Shown: positions 23,422-32,494 of the stretch, piece by piece | How positions within the stretch are numbered: position 1 is the first letter of the stretch | How the letters are laid out: every line of letters begins with the position of its first letter | NCBI RefSeq assembly: GCF_009811655.1 | Contig: NZ_BGJX01000027.1 | Coordinates: 1 to 47,618 of the forward strand | Source of the DNA: Methylosinus sp. Ce-a6 | GTDB lineage: Bacteria > Pseudomonadota > Alphaproteobacteria > Rhizobiales > Beijerinckiaceae | Reading direction: 5' to 3' | DNA length: 47,618 nt | The notes under the pieces: generated by a model | Told to the model about the DNA's origin: nothing | Database searches by the model: none | Seen by the model: the letters and a program-made list of their open reading frames with translations, nothing else | Made by a program: the position numbers and the translations under genes

Positions 23422-24348
23422 GTGGCGGGCCCCGCCGTTTCGACCCGCGCCTTCGAGGCCTCCGAGCGGCTCGCGGCGAGCGCGCGGGGCATAGACGCCG
23501 CCGGGCTCGCGAGCCGGCTGCCGGATATCGTGATCCGCGCGCGCGAGGTGGCGGCGACCGTCGTCCATGGCGCGCATGGCCGCAGGCGCGCGGGGACGGG
23601 CGAGAATTTCTGGCAGTTCCGGTCCTTCGGGGCGGGCGAGTCGGCACATCGCATCGATTGGCGCCGCTCGGCGCGCGATGATCGCCTCTTCGTGCGCGAA
23701 CGCGAATGGGAGGCCGCCCATTCCTATTTTCTATGGATGGACTGCTCGCCCTCCATGGCCTTCGTCTCCTCGCTGGCGCTCGAGCCCAAGCTCGACCGCG
23801 CGCTGACGCTCGGCCTCGCCCTCTCCGACGTGCTGATGCGCGGCGGCGAGCGCGTGGGGCTGCTCGGTCTCACCCAGCCCATATCGACGCGGGACATCAT
23901 CGAGCGGCTCGCGCAGGCGCTCCTTTCCGCCGGCGCGGCGGCGCGCGGCGAATTGCCCGGGGCCGCGGCTCTGCCTGCCGGCGCGAAGGCGCTCCTCATA
24001 TCGGATTTCCTCTGCGATCCGCAGGCGCTCGCCGAGCGCCTCACCACGCTCGCGGCGAATGGCGCGGCCGGCGCTCTGCTGATGATCGCCGATCCGGTCG
24101 AGGAGACATTTCCTTTCGAAGGCGAGACGCTCTTCCTCGACACCGACAGCGGCGCGCAATTGCACGCCGGCCGCGCCCAGGCCTGGCGCGAGGCCTATGT
24201 CGAGCGCCTCGCGCGGCATAGGGACGAGATCGTGAAAGCCGCCGCGAATGTCGGCTTCTCGTTGCATGTTCACCGCACCGACCGGCCGGCGGCGGAGGCG
24301 GCGCTCTCGTTGAGCTTCGCGCTTACGTCCGGATTGGAGCGCGTCTGA
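23422..24348 (+). CDS. DUF58 domain protein
   Basis: A 308-residue protein starting at a GTG 1 nt after the moxR stop. The DUF58 signature (ENFWQFRSFGAGESAHRIDWRRSARDD region, residues 59-88) is followed by a von Willebrand-like fold with MDCSPSMAF in place of the classic D-x-S-x-S and a later LLISDFL strand. DUF58 proteins are regular partners of MoxR ATPases. No membrane helix is seen. Its stop overlaps the next start by 1 nt (TGATG). Confidence 0.9.
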   Translation: MAGPAVSTRAFEASERLAASARGIDAAGLASRLPDIVIRAREVAATVVHGAHGRRRAGTGENFWQFRSFGAGESAHRIDWRRSARDDRLFVREREWEAAHSYFLWMDCSPSMAFVSSLALEPKLDRALTLGLALSDVLMRGGERVGLLGLTQPISTRDIIERLAQALLSAGAAARGELPGAAALPAGAKALLISDFLCDPQALAERLTTLAANGAAGALLMIADPVEETFPFEGETLFLDTDSGAQLHAGRAQAWREAYVERLARHRDEIVKAAANVGFSLHVHRTDRPAAEAALSLSFALTSGLERV

Positions 24349-27128
24349 TGGGGCTCGCCTTCGCCGCGCCGCTCGCGCTTCTCGGACTCCTCGCCCTGCC
24401 GGCGATCTATCTGCTGCTGCGGGTGACGCCGCCGCGCCCGCGGGAAATCGTCTTTCCGCCGATCCGCCTGCTGTTCGACCTGCTGCGCCGCGAGGAGACG
24501 CCGTCGCGCACGCCCTGGTGGCTCCTGGCGCTGCGCCTCGCGATCGCCGGCCTCGCGGTGCTGGCGATGGCCGGCCCCGCCGTCACGCCCACCGCGACGG
24601 CGTCCTTCTCGGGCGCGCCCTTGCTGATCGCGATCGATGACGGCTGGCCGGCGGCGTCCGATTTCGACGCAAGGCTCGAGGCCGCGCGCGCCATTGCCGC
24701 CGACGCGACGCGCTCCGGCGCTTCCGTCGCGCTCTTGCCCATGTCGGAGGCCGAGGCCGCTCCGGCGCTCCAGGACGGCGGCGAGATCGACGAGCGCCTG
24801 CGGGCGCTGGCGCCGCAGCCCTATATCCCCGACCGCGCCGCCGCCGCCACGCGGCTTTCCGAGTTCGTCGCCGCCCATCCGCATACGCGTCTCGTCTGGA
24901 TCGCCGACGGGCTGGAGCAGGGCGGAGCGAAAGATTTCGCGAAAGCCCTGAATTCGGCCGCCGCAGCCGGCGCAAAGGTCGACACACTGACCGGCGCTCA
25001 CATTCCGCGCGCGCTTCTCTCCCCGCAGAACACGGCCGCCGGCCTCGAGGTGGACATTGCGCGGGCTTCCCCGGAGGCCGGCTCCTCCGGCTCGGTCTCC
25101 GCCTATGACGCGCAAGGCCGCGTGCTGGCGCAGTCACGATTCGATTTCGGATCCGGGGAGACGGCGAAAGCGCGCTTCGATCTGCCGATCGAGCTGCGCA
25201 ATGAAGCCGCGCTGCTGCGCCTCGACGGCGAGGCTTCGGCGGGCGCCGCGGCGCTGCTCGACGGGCGCTCCAAAGTGCGCCGCGTCGCCGTGCTGAGCGG
25301 GACGAGCGCCGATCTCGCGCAGCCGCTGCTCGAGCCGCAATATTATCTCCAAAAAGCCTTCGCGCCTTTCGCCGAGGTGCGCGAGCCGCGGCCGGGCGCC
25401 GCCGATCCGCTGCCCGGCCTCATCGCCGAGCAGCCCAATATCGTCGCGCTCGCCGATGTCGGCGTGCTGCCGCAGGACGCGCATGAGGCGCTCGTGCGTT
25501 TCGTCGAGGAGGGCGGCCTGCTGCTGCGCTTCGCCGGCGCGCGCCTCGCCAATGGCGGCGACGATCTCACCCCCGTGCGGCTGCGGCGCAGCGGCCGCGT
25601 GCTCGGCGGCGCCATGTCCTGGGACACGCCGAAGAAGCTCGCGCCCTTCGAGCCGTCGAGCCCCTTCTATGGCCTGACAGTCCCCGACGAGGTGACGGTG
25701 ACGCGGCAGGTGCTGGCCGAGCCCGAGCCGGGCCTGCCGGCCAAGACCTGGGCGGCGCTCACCGACGGCACGCCGCTCGTCACAGCGGAACGGCGCGGCA
25801 GGGGGCTCGTCGTGCTGTTCCATGTGAGCGCCGACGCCGCCTGGTCCAATCTGCCGATCTCCGGTCTCTTCGTCGACATGCTGCATCGGATCGCCGCCGA
25901 CAGCGGCGAGGCCGCCGCGCGCCGCGCCGAAGACGGCGCCCGCAACGACGCGCCGGCGCTGGCGCCGCTCGTCACGCTGGACGGGCGCGGACGTTTGGGC
26001 GCGCCGCCGCCCTCCGCCCGTCCGATCGCCGGCGATTATGACGGCGGCGCGCGCCGCGACCATCCGCCGGGCTTCTACGGCGCGGCCGACGCGCCCGTCG
26101 CCGTGCAGCCGCTGCGTCCGGGCGACGAATTGCGCGCGTTCGATTTTGCGGGGCAGGGGCTCTCCGTCGCGCCTCTGCGGGCCGGCGCGCCGATCGATCT
26201 TCGCCCCTTCCTGCTGGCGCTCGTTTTCCTCGGCCTCCTCGCCGATTGGCTGATCCTGCTCATGATGTCCGGCGCCTTGCGCCGCGCCGCGCCCATTGTC
26301 GTCGGCGCGCTCTGCGCGCTCGCTGTTCTCGGCGCCGCTCCCGAGCAGACCCACGCCAAGGACGCGCCCTCCATCGCCACTACGCGCGACCGCGAGGCGG
26401 CGCTGACGACGCGGCTCGCCTATGTCGTCTCCGGCGACGCGCGCGTCGACGAGACGAGCCGGCTCGGTCTCGAAGCGCTGTCACGCGCGCTCAATCAGCG
26501 CACCTCCTTCGCGCCCGGACCGCCCGTCGGCGTCGATCCCGCGCGCGACGAGCTCGCCTTCTATCCCATGCTCTATTGGCCGATCGTCGCCGGCGCGCCG
26601 CTGCCTTCGGCGCAGGCGATCGCCAAGATCGGCGTTTATCTCAAGCAGGGCGGCACCATCGTCTTCGACACGCGCGACGCGCTCACCGCGCATGAGGGCG
26701 GAGCGCCGACGCCGGAGACGCAATGGCTGCGCGATCTGACGCGCCATCTCGACATACCGCCGCTCGAGGTCACGCCGCGCGATCACGTCATCACCAAGAC
26801 CTTCTATCTTCTCGACGGCTTCTACGGCCGCACGATCAACGGCAAGACCTGGGTCGAGGCGCTGCCGCGGGATAGCAAGGACGATTCCACGCGGCCGGTG
26901 CGGGCGACCGACAGCGTGTCGTCCGTCGTCATCACCTCCAATGATCTCGCCGCCGCCTGGGCCGCCGACCGCAACGGCCAGCCGCTCTACACGCTGACGC
27001 CGGGCGGCGCGCGTCAGCGCGAGCTCGCGATCCGCGGCGGCGTCAATCTCGTGATGTATACGCTGACCGGCAATTACAAATCCGATCAGGTTCATGTTCG
27101 CGACCTGTTGGAGCGGCTCGGCCAATGA
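24348..27128 (+). CDS. Membrane protein with BatA and DUF4159 domains
   Basis: A 926-residue protein. The N-terminus is a BatA-type anchor: a helix at about 5-25, then PPRPREIVFPPIRLLFDLL, then a second helix at about 58-76. A periplasmic region of about 540 residues with a glutamine-amidotransferase-like fold (VEEGGLLLRFAGARL) follows, then two helices near 625-670. The C-terminal DUF4159 domain (about 680-920) contains FYPMLYWPI, GGTIVFDTRDAL and TKTFYLLDGFYGR. The role is unknown; the arrangement resembles Bat/Moxr-type membrane complexes. Both ends overlap neighbouring genes, so the four proteins are probably made in fixed ratio. Confidence 0.88.
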   Translation: MGLAFAAPLALLGLLALPAIYLLLRVTPPRPREIVFPPIRLLFDLLRREETPSRTPWWLLALRLAIAGLAVLAMAGPAVTPTATASFSGAPLLIAIDDGWPAASDFDARLEAARAIAADATRSGASVALLPMSEAEAAPALQDGGEIDERLRALAPQPYIPDRAAAATRLSEFVAAHPHTRLVWIADGLEQGGAKDFAKALNSAAAAGAKVDTLTGAHIPRALLSPQNTAAGLEVDIARASPEAGSSGSVSAYDAQGRVLAQSRFDFGSGETAKARFDLPIELRNEAALLRLDGEASAGAAALLDGRSKVRRVAVLSGTSADLAQPLLEPQYYLQKAFAPFAEVREPRPGAADPLPGLIAEQPNIVALADVGVLPQDAHEALVRFVEEGGLLLRFAGARLANGGDDLTPVRLRRSGRVLGGAMSWDTPKKLAPFEPSSPFYGLTVPDEVTVTRQVLAEPEPGLPAKTWAALTDGTPLVTAERRGRGLVVLFHVSADAAWSNLPISGLFVDMLHRIAADSGEAAARRAEDGARNDAPALAPLVTLDGRGRLGAPPPSARPIAGDYDGGARRDHPPGFYGAADAPVAVQPLRPGDELRAFDFAGQGLSVAPLRAGAPIDLRPFLLALVFLGLLADWLILLMMSGALRRAAPIVVGALCALAVLGAAPEQTHAKDAPSIATTRDREAALTTRLAYVVSGDARVDETSRLGLEALSRALNQRTSFAPGPPVGVDPARDELAFYPMLYWPIVAGAPLPSAQAIAKIGVYLKQGGTIVFDTRDALTAHEGGAPTPETQWLRDLTRHLDIPPLEVTPRDHVITKTFYLLDGFYGRTINGKTWVEALPRDSKDDSTRPVRATDSVSSVVITSNDLAAAWAADRNGQPLYTLTPGGARQRELAIRGGVNLVMYTLTGNYKSDQVHVRDLLERLGQ

Positions 27129-29206
27129 ACGAGCTCTCCCTTTCCTTCACGCCGCTCCTGCCCTGGCCGGCGCTCGCCGCGCTCCTTCTCGCGGCGGCCC
27201 TCGTCGCGCTCTTGTCGCTGCGCGCGGGCGGCCGCGGCGCGCCTCTGCGCCTCGCGACATTGGCGCTGGTGCTGCTGGCGCTCGCCGATCCTTCGCTGGT
27301 GCGCGAGCAGCGCGAGCCTTTGAAGACGATCGTGCCGATCGTGCTCGACCGCAGCGAGAGCCAGAGCTTCGGCGAGCGCATGGCGCAGCTGGAGGCCGCG
27401 AAATCGGCGCTCGAAGCGGCGCTGCAAAAGCTCGGCGACATAGAACCGCGCTTCATCGACGCCGCGCGCCCGGGCGGCGAGGCGGATGGAACCAGACTGT
27501 TCGAGGCGCTGGACGAGGGGCTGAAGGACGTCCCGCGCGAGCGCATCGGCGCGGCTATTCTGGTGACGGACGGCGTCGTCCACGATATTCCGGCCAATGC
27601 CGGCGCGCTCGGCTTCAAGGCGCCGCTGCACGCGCTCGTCACCGGCCATGAGGGCGAGCGCGACCGTCGCTTGGAGCTCGTCGAGGCGCCGCGCTTCGGC
27701 ATTGTCGGCAAGGATCAGACGATTCGCGCGCGCGTCGTCGACAGCAATCTCGGCGGGACGGAGCCCGTCGTCATCGCGACGCGCCGCGACGGCGAGACGC
27801 TCGAGCCCATCGTCGCGCGCGCCGGCGAGATCGTCGACATTCCCGTGCGCGTCGCGCATGGCGGCGCCAATGTCGTCGAGCTCGAGGTCGAGGCGCTGCC
27901 CGGCGAGCTGACGGCGGTCGACAACAAGGCCGTCGTCACCATAGAGGGCGTGCGCGACAGGCTGAAGGTTCTGCTCGTCTCCGGCGAGCCGCATCCGGGC
28001 GAGCGCAGCTGGCGCAATCTGCTGCGCTCCGACGCCAATGTGGAGCTCGTGCATTTCACCATTCTGCGGCCGCCGGAGAAGCTCGACGGGACGCCGCCGC
28101 ATGAGCTCTCGCTGATCGCCTTTCCGACGGCCGATCTCTTCGGCCGCAAGATCAACGAATTCGACCTCATCGTCTTCGACCGCTATTCGAACCAGACGAT
28201 CCTTCCGTCCGTCTATTTCGACAATATCCTGCGTTACGTCGACAATGGCGGCGCCTTTCTCGTCGCCACGGGGCCGGATTTCGCGACCGTGCAGGGCCTC
28301 TATTACTCGCCGCTCGAGAGCATCATACCGGCGCGGCCGGACGGCTCGCTCTTCGAGCGCGCCTTTCGCGCGCGGGTGAGCAAGGAGGGGGAGAAACATC
28401 CGGTCACGCGCGGGCTCGAGGGCGCGAAAAGCGAGCCGCCCGCCTGGGGCGAATGGTTCCGTCAGGTCGATGCGGATGTGGTGAAGGGCAATTCGATTCT
28501 GACCGGCGCAAACGACAAGCCGCTGCTCGTGCTCTCGCGCGAGGGCAAGGGGCGCGTCGCGGCGCTGCTCACCGATCAGATGTGGCTATGGGCGCGCGGC
28601 TTTGAGGGCGGCGGCCCGCATGTCGATCTGATGCGCCGCCTCGCCCATTGGCTGATGAAGGAGCCGGACCTCGAGGAGGAGGCGCTGCGCGCGAGCGCCC
28701 ATGGCCATGACATTACGATCGAGCGTCAGAGCCTGAAGGACGACGCCGCATCCGTGACGATGACGACGCCGTCCGGCGCGACGTCGCAAATCACGCCGGC
28801 GCCCGCCGAGCCCGGCCTCTCTCGCGCGCATCATGCGGCGAAGGAGACGGGGCTCTATCGCTTCCAGAGCGGCGAATTGACCGCGCTCGTCAATGTCGGG
28901 CCGGAGAATCCGCGCGAGTTCCGCGAAGTGGTCTCCACGACGGAGAAGCTGCGGCCGCTCGCTGACGCGACCGGCGGCACGGCGCGGCGATTGTCGAAAG
29001 ACGCGAGCGGCGCGATTTTTCTGCCGCGGATCGTGGAGATGCGCGAGGCCTCGAGCTTCGGCGGCGCCGATTATATCGGTGTGAAGCGCACCGGCGCGAG
29101 CGCGTTGAAGGGCGTCGAGATCGCGCCGCTGGCGATGGGGCTGTGGGGCCTCGCGGCGCTGCTCGGGGCGATCGTGCTGGCGTGGGGGTGGGAGGGGAGG
29201 AGGTAG
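27125..29206 (+). CDS. Large membrane protein of the MoxR operon
   Basis: A 693-residue protein, start overlapping the previous stop (ATGA). Two helices lie at about 13-32 and 38-58, and one at the very C-terminus (about 668-688), so most of the protein is periplasmic. Residues about 70-165 resemble a von Willebrand-like domain (IVPIVLDRSES, AAILVTDGVVHD), and 280-400 an amidotransferase-like fold (LKVLLVSGEPHPGERSW, YVDNGGAFLVATGPDF) without a visible catalytic cysteine. The protein has the usual layout of the last gene of MoxR/DUF58/DUF4159 operons; a function is not known. Confidence 0.85.
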   Translation: MNELSLSFTPLLPWPALAALLLAAALVALLSLRAGGRGAPLRLATLALVLLALADPSLVREQREPLKTIVPIVLDRSESQSFGERMAQLEAAKSALEAALQKLGDIEPRFIDAARPGGEADGTRLFEALDEGLKDVPRERIGAAILVTDGVVHDIPANAGALGFKAPLHALVTGHEGERDRRLELVEAPRFGIVGKDQTIRARVVDSNLGGTEPVVIATRRDGETLEPIVARAGEIVDIPVRVAHGGANVVELEVEALPGELTAVDNKAVVTIEGVRDRLKVLLVSGEPHPGERSWRNLLRSDANVELVHFTILRPPEKLDGTPPHELSLIAFPTADLFGRKINEFDLIVFDRYSNQTILPSVYFDNILRYVDNGGAFLVATGPDFATVQGLYYSPLESIIPARPDGSLFERAFRARVSKEGEKHPVTRGLEGAKSEPPAWGEWFRQVDADVVKGNSILTGANDKPLLVLSREGKGRVAALLTDQMWLWARGFEGGGPHVDLMRRLAHWLMKEPDLEEEALRASAHGHDITIERQSLKDDAASVTMTTPSGATSQITPAPAEPGLSRAHHAAKETGLYRFQSGELTALVNVGPENPREFREVVSTTEKLRPLADATGGTARRLSKDASGAIFLPRIVEMREASSFGGADYIGVKRTGASALKGVEIAPLAMGLWGLAALLGAIVLAWGWEGRR

Positions 29207-29321
29207 CGTGAGCGTCGGCGCAAAATCGCGTTGCTTCTCGAGCGGCTCGGCTCGACGCCCGCTTGAATCCTGAGCGGACGGCATCAAATTCGAGAATGCG
29301 GCCAGCGACGGCCCTCGAGGC

Positions 29322-29327
29322 TATAAT
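29322..29327 (+). promoter_or_regulatory. Possible -10 box of the 28-residue gene
   Basis: A perfect TATAAT 15 nt before the start codon's ribosome site region would start a short leader at about 29334 that still includes the GGAGG. No convincing -35 box is present at the proper spacing. Confidence 0.35.
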
Positions 29328-29342
29328 GGACAGGAGGAAAAG

Positions 29343-29429
29343 ATGGACGGCTTGTTCATTCCTGCGATTATGGTTTTTGCTACGATTGCCGCCTTCATCA
29401 TGATGTCCCGCATGTTGTCGGGAAGGTGA
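29343..29429 (+). CDS. 28-residue membrane peptide
   Basis: A very short reading frame from ATG to TGA encodes 28 residues: MDGLFIPAIMVFATIAAFIM, then MSRMLSGR. Residues 4-22 form one hydrophobic helix and the tail is basic, so it should insert with the C-terminus in the cytoplasm. It has a strong GGAGG 6 nt before the ATG, a TATAAT upstream and a hairpin terminator 28 nt downstream, a complete small transcription unit. The function is unknown; it may bind and modulate a membrane protein, as other single-helix peptides do. Confidence 0.7.
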   Translation: MDGLFIPAIMVFATIAAFIMMSRMLSGR

Positions 29430-29456
29430 GCGATCTCGCGAGTTCGAGAATGTAGG

Positions 29457-29481
29457 GCCCGGTCCTGGCGACCGGGCTTTT
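29457..29481 (+). terminator. Terminator after the 28-residue gene
   Basis: An 8-bp stem (GCCCGGTC with GACCGGGC), a 5-nt loop and a following TTTT. It closes the small membrane peptide unit. Confidence 0.8.
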
Positions 29482-29487
29482 CCGTCT

Positions 29488-29532
29488 GGAGCATGTTCCC
29501 GAAAAGTGCGAAGCGATTTTCAGAAAAACATG
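29488..29532. repeat. GCATGTTCCCGAAAA-type dispersed repeat, single copy
   Basis: CATGTT and AACATG ends flank CCCGAAAAGTG and CGATTTTC blocks. The element resembles intergenic repeats frequent in Hyphomicrobiales (from general knowledge). It fills most of the gap between the small terminator and the end of the porin gene. Confidence 0.45.
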
Positions 29533-29579
29533 TGAATTCAAATAGTTCTCGAAGGGCGTCGCTTCGAAACGCTTACTCC

Positions 29580-31103
29580 TCACTTCAGCGTGAACGGCGC
29601 GATCACGTCGATGGCGAACATGCCGGTCGACCGCCTGAAGCCGCTCGCGCCGAAGAAAGGCGCCGCGCCGGTCAAGGATGCGTCGTAGCGCAGCTCCGGC
29701 CGAATTGTCAGGCCGGTGATCGGCAGGCCTTTGGGGATTTGCGGCGTGATCGTCAGTCCCGCGGTGATCTCCAGATAGCTCGTGCCGCGCCCCTCCGGCT
29801 GGAAGATCGCCGAAGGCGCGTAGAAGCCATGTTCGACATTGATGTAATCGAAATAGCCGGGATAGGCGCCGACGTAATAGTTATTGTGATCGCGCCAGAA
29901 TTCGACGCGGCCGTTCAGTTGGAACACATCATCGAGCTTATAGGAGGCGTATTGCGCCACGCCATAGCCTTTGACGCCGCGCGCGCGGCGGGGAATGAGC
30001 GAGGCGTCGAAATGATGGATGTCGGCGAGCGCGCTCAACACGCCGTCCGACAAGCCGGTGACGGACAGCGCATTCCATCCGTCGTCGAGAACGTAATTTA
30101 TGTCCGTGCTCAGAGTGAGCCTGTCGGTGGCCTTCCAGGTGAGGGTGAGATCATTGCTGTAGGACAAGGCTCGATTGGGGTCGCAGGCGCATTCATAGGG
30201 AATGTTCGGCCAGCCGACGCCGAGCGGATCGAGCTGCCTGGGGTCTTCCGGACCTATATGCGTCGCGCCGAGAATCGTCAGCTTTCCGTCGAAGGCCTTT
30301 ATGCGCAGGCCGGCTTGGAAAGAGGCGGAATTGTTATTGTCGCCCGGCCATCCCAGGCCCGTGCTCTCGCCCGACATCACGCTCGCATGGACAAAGAGCC
30401 AAGAAGCGAGATCCGCGGACAGCATCACGCCCGTCTGCTTGAGCGGAATGCCGAAATTGAAAATATAGGAATGGCTGTAGAACAGGCTGTCCACCAGTTC
30501 CGCGCCTTCGAGCGTGACGAATTGGCCGATCTTCACGTCGAATCCATTTTCGAGGATCCAGGGAAGATGCGCGGTCGCGAAGGCTTGCAGCACGTCGATC
30601 TGCGTGCGGTCATGCATCGCATAATCGAGCTCGCCGAGAAAGTGCGTGTAGCGCGCGTCGGAGCCGACCATGCCCTGAATCTTGAAGCCCATGTCGAATT
30701 CCTTCGTCGCTTTCGGGTCGGGAAGGCGCTGCGCGGTCAGCACGGCTGCGTTGAATTGCGGCTGATTGGCGCGATCGGTGAAGAGATGCCCCCAATTGAG
30801 CTTGTTGAAGGGATGGTCGAAATTGAAGGTGGAGCCGCCTTCGACGAAGCCCGTCATCGTCAAGCTGTCGAGCCAGGACGGCGGCAGTTTTTTCCGATCC
30901 GATTTCTTGTCCGAGCTCGCGCGCGATGGAGTTCGCGCGCTGGACGCGGCGGGCGACGTCGGCCAACCGAGGGGCGCGCGATCATCGTCGTCTTCCGCCG
31001 AAGCGGGAGCGGCGGCGAGCGTCGTCGCGACGACGCCGGCCAGAAGTCTCGACCGTCGAGTTTCGACCACAAGGAGGCGCGCCTCTCCTTTGAAAAAATC
31101 CAA
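29580..31103 (-). CDS. Putative outer-membrane porin (BBP2/OmpL-like)
   Basis: A 507-residue exported beta-barrel. The signal peptide has RRSR followed by LLAGVVATTLAAAPASA; the mature part starts with an acidic EDDDD run and a serine-rich linker. The barrel (about residue 80 onward) shows MTGFVEGGSTFNFDHPFN, GFKIQGMVGSDARYT, HLPWILENGFDVKIGQF and YSHSYIFNFGIPLKQTGVM, the pattern of putative beta-barrel porin-2. It should be a diffusion channel of unknown specificity. The start is uncertain: TTG at 31103, or GTG at 31070 (residue 12), which would give a more usual signal peptide; neither has a well-placed ribosome site. Confidence 0.82.
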   Translation of the reverse strand: MDFFKGEARLLVVETRRSRLLAGVVATTLAAAPASAEDDDDRAPLGWPTSPAASSARTPSRASSDKKSDRKKLPPSWLDSLTMTGFVEGGSTFNFDHPFNKLNWGHLFTDRANQPQFNAAVLTAQRLPDPKATKEFDMGFKIQGMVGSDARYTHFLGELDYAMHDRTQIDVLQAFATAHLPWILENGFDVKIGQFVTLEGAELVDSLFYSHSYIFNFGIPLKQTGVMLSADLASWLFVHASVMSGESTGLGWPGDNNNSASFQAGLRIKAFDGKLTILGATHIGPEDPRQLDPLGVGWPNIPYECACDPNRALSYSNDLTLTWKATDRLTLSTDINYVLDDGWNALSVTGLSDGVLSALADIHHFDASLIPRRARGVKGYGVAQYASYKLDDVFQLNGRVEFWRDHNNYYVGAYPGYFDYINVEHGFYAPSAIFQPEGRGTSYLEITAGLTITPQIPKGLPITGLTIRPELRYDASLTGAAPFFGASGFRRSTGMFAIDVIAPFTLK

Positions 31104-31155
31104 TGAAACATACTTACGAGAAACGCCGTCGATCGCGCCGACCGCGAGCGCGAGG

Positions 31156-31260
31156 CCACAAATCTTTCCGTGTTTCGATGAAACACGGAAAGATTTGTGG
31201 CTTTTGTCTCGACGCGTTTCCGACGCCGAACCGGCGTCCGCTTCGGCGGGAAACGCTCTA
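31156..31260. repeat. Composite double-hairpin repeat, copy C
   Basis: Two parts. The first (31156-31200) is a perfect 21-bp hairpin with a 3-nt loop and the core TCTTTCCGTGTTTC. The second (31201-31260) is the TAGAGCGTTTCC palindrome in reverse, joined through a CTTTTGT spacer. The same order is found at 47033-47137. It sits between the divergent ends of the porin gene start and the zapE stop, and fills most of the 185-nt gap. Confidence 0.88.
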
Positions 31261-31288
31261 TCCGATTCCGCCGGCCCGAAAGAGTCGG

Positions 31289-32494
31289 TTATTCTACGGC
31301 CCCGGCCGCTTCGCGGTCGGCCAGATAGTCCTGTGACCGCATCTCGATCAGCCGCGAGACGGTGCGGGCGAATTCTTGCGCCTCATGTCCCGTCGGCGCG
31401 CGATAGAGGTCGCGCGCTTCGCTCTGCGCGGAGAGGATGAGCCGCGTCTTCTTTTCATAGAGCACGTCGACGAGAGTGATGAAGCGCTTGGCCTCATTGC
31501 GGCGCTCCAATGTCATCGCCGGAACCTCGTCGAGGATGATGGCGTCGAAAGCCTCGGCGAGAGCCATATAGTCGGCGGCGCCGGTCGGACGCGCGCAGAG
31601 CTCCTCGAAATGAAAGCGCGCGACGCTTCCCGCCGCCTGCGGGACCGTAAGGTCGCGGCCGGCGACGCGCAGCCTCATAGGCGCGCCTTCGGCGACGCCG
31701 GTCAGCCGCAGAAACAGCGCGTCGAGCGCGGCGCGGGCGCGCGCGTCCGCCGGGGCGAAGAAGGTCTCGCCGAGCGGCGTCTTCTCGAGGCGGAAGTCGG
31801 CGCGCGCGTCGAGGCGCAGAATGTCCAGCCGCTCTTCGATCAGCGCGATGAAGGGCAGGAAGAGGTCGCGGTTGCGGCCGCCCTCATAGAGCCGGCGCGG
31901 CTCGACATTGGAGGTCGCCACGACGATGACGCCGCCCTCGAGCAACATCGTGAAGAGGCGCGAGAGAATGGTCGCGTCGGCGATGTCGGCGACGCAGAAT
32001 TCGTCGAAGCAGAGCACGCGCGTCTCGCCCGCGATCTCCTGCGCGACGTGGGCGAGCGGATCGGCCGCGGCGCTGCGGCGGGCGGCGGCGAGGCGCGCGT
32101 GAACCTCGGCCATGAAGGCGTGGAAATGCGCGCGGCGCTTTGCTTCGAGCGCCAGCTCCGCGAAGAAAAGGTCCATCAGCGTCGTCTTGCCGCGCCCGAC
32201 GAGGCCGTGAATATAGAGGCCGCGCGGCGTCCGGCAGGGCGCGCGGCGTGCGAGCAGTCGGCCGAGCCGCGCGGCGAGGCCGCTCGCGGGCGGCGGCGGA
32301 CGGCGCGTCAGCTCGCGCGCCAGCGCCTCCAGCCGCTCGAGCGCGGCGAGCTGCGCGCCGTCGCGCTCGAGCGCGCCGTTCGCGACGAGATTTTCATAGC
32401 GAATGAGGAGCGGCCGCGGCGTGGGCGCGGAGATGCAGCTCGCCGACTGCGGTTGCCGACCGCCGGGCGCCTTCCGCCCGAAGACGCGTCTCAC
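31289..32494 (-). CDS. zapE: Cell division ATPase ZapE (AFG1 family)
   Basis: A 401-residue AAA+ ATPase of the AFG1/ZapE family, which associates with the Z-ring at late division. Walker A is in GLVGRGKTTLMDLFF, with HFHAFMAEVH next. Walker B is VLCFDEFCVADIADA, and VIVVATSNVEPRRLYEGG is sensor 1; FEELCARPTGAADYMALA and the terminal arginine-rich part are family-specific. The start is the GTG at 32494, inside the stop of the acetyltransferase gene (GTGA overlap), which suggests translational coupling. No other start codon lies between it and the conserved LIRYENLVANG. Confidence 0.92.
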   Translation of the reverse strand: MRRVFGRKAPGGRQPQSASCISAPTPRPLLIRYENLVANGALERDGAQLAALERLEALARELTRRPPPPASGLAARLGRLLARRAPCRTPRGLYIHGLVGRGKTTLMDLFFAELALEAKRRAHFHAFMAEVHARLAAARRSAAADPLAHVAQEIAGETRVLCFDEFCVADIADATILSRLFTMLLEGGVIVVATSNVEPRRLYEGGRNRDLFLPFIALIEERLDILRLDARADFRLEKTPLGETFFAPADARARAALDALFLRLTGVAEGAPMRLRVAGRDLTVPQAAGSVARFHFEELCARPTGAADYMALAEAFDAIILDEVPAMTLERRNEAKRFITLVDVLYEKKTRLILSAQSEARDLYRAPTGHEAQEFARTVSRLIEMRSQDYLADREAAGAVE

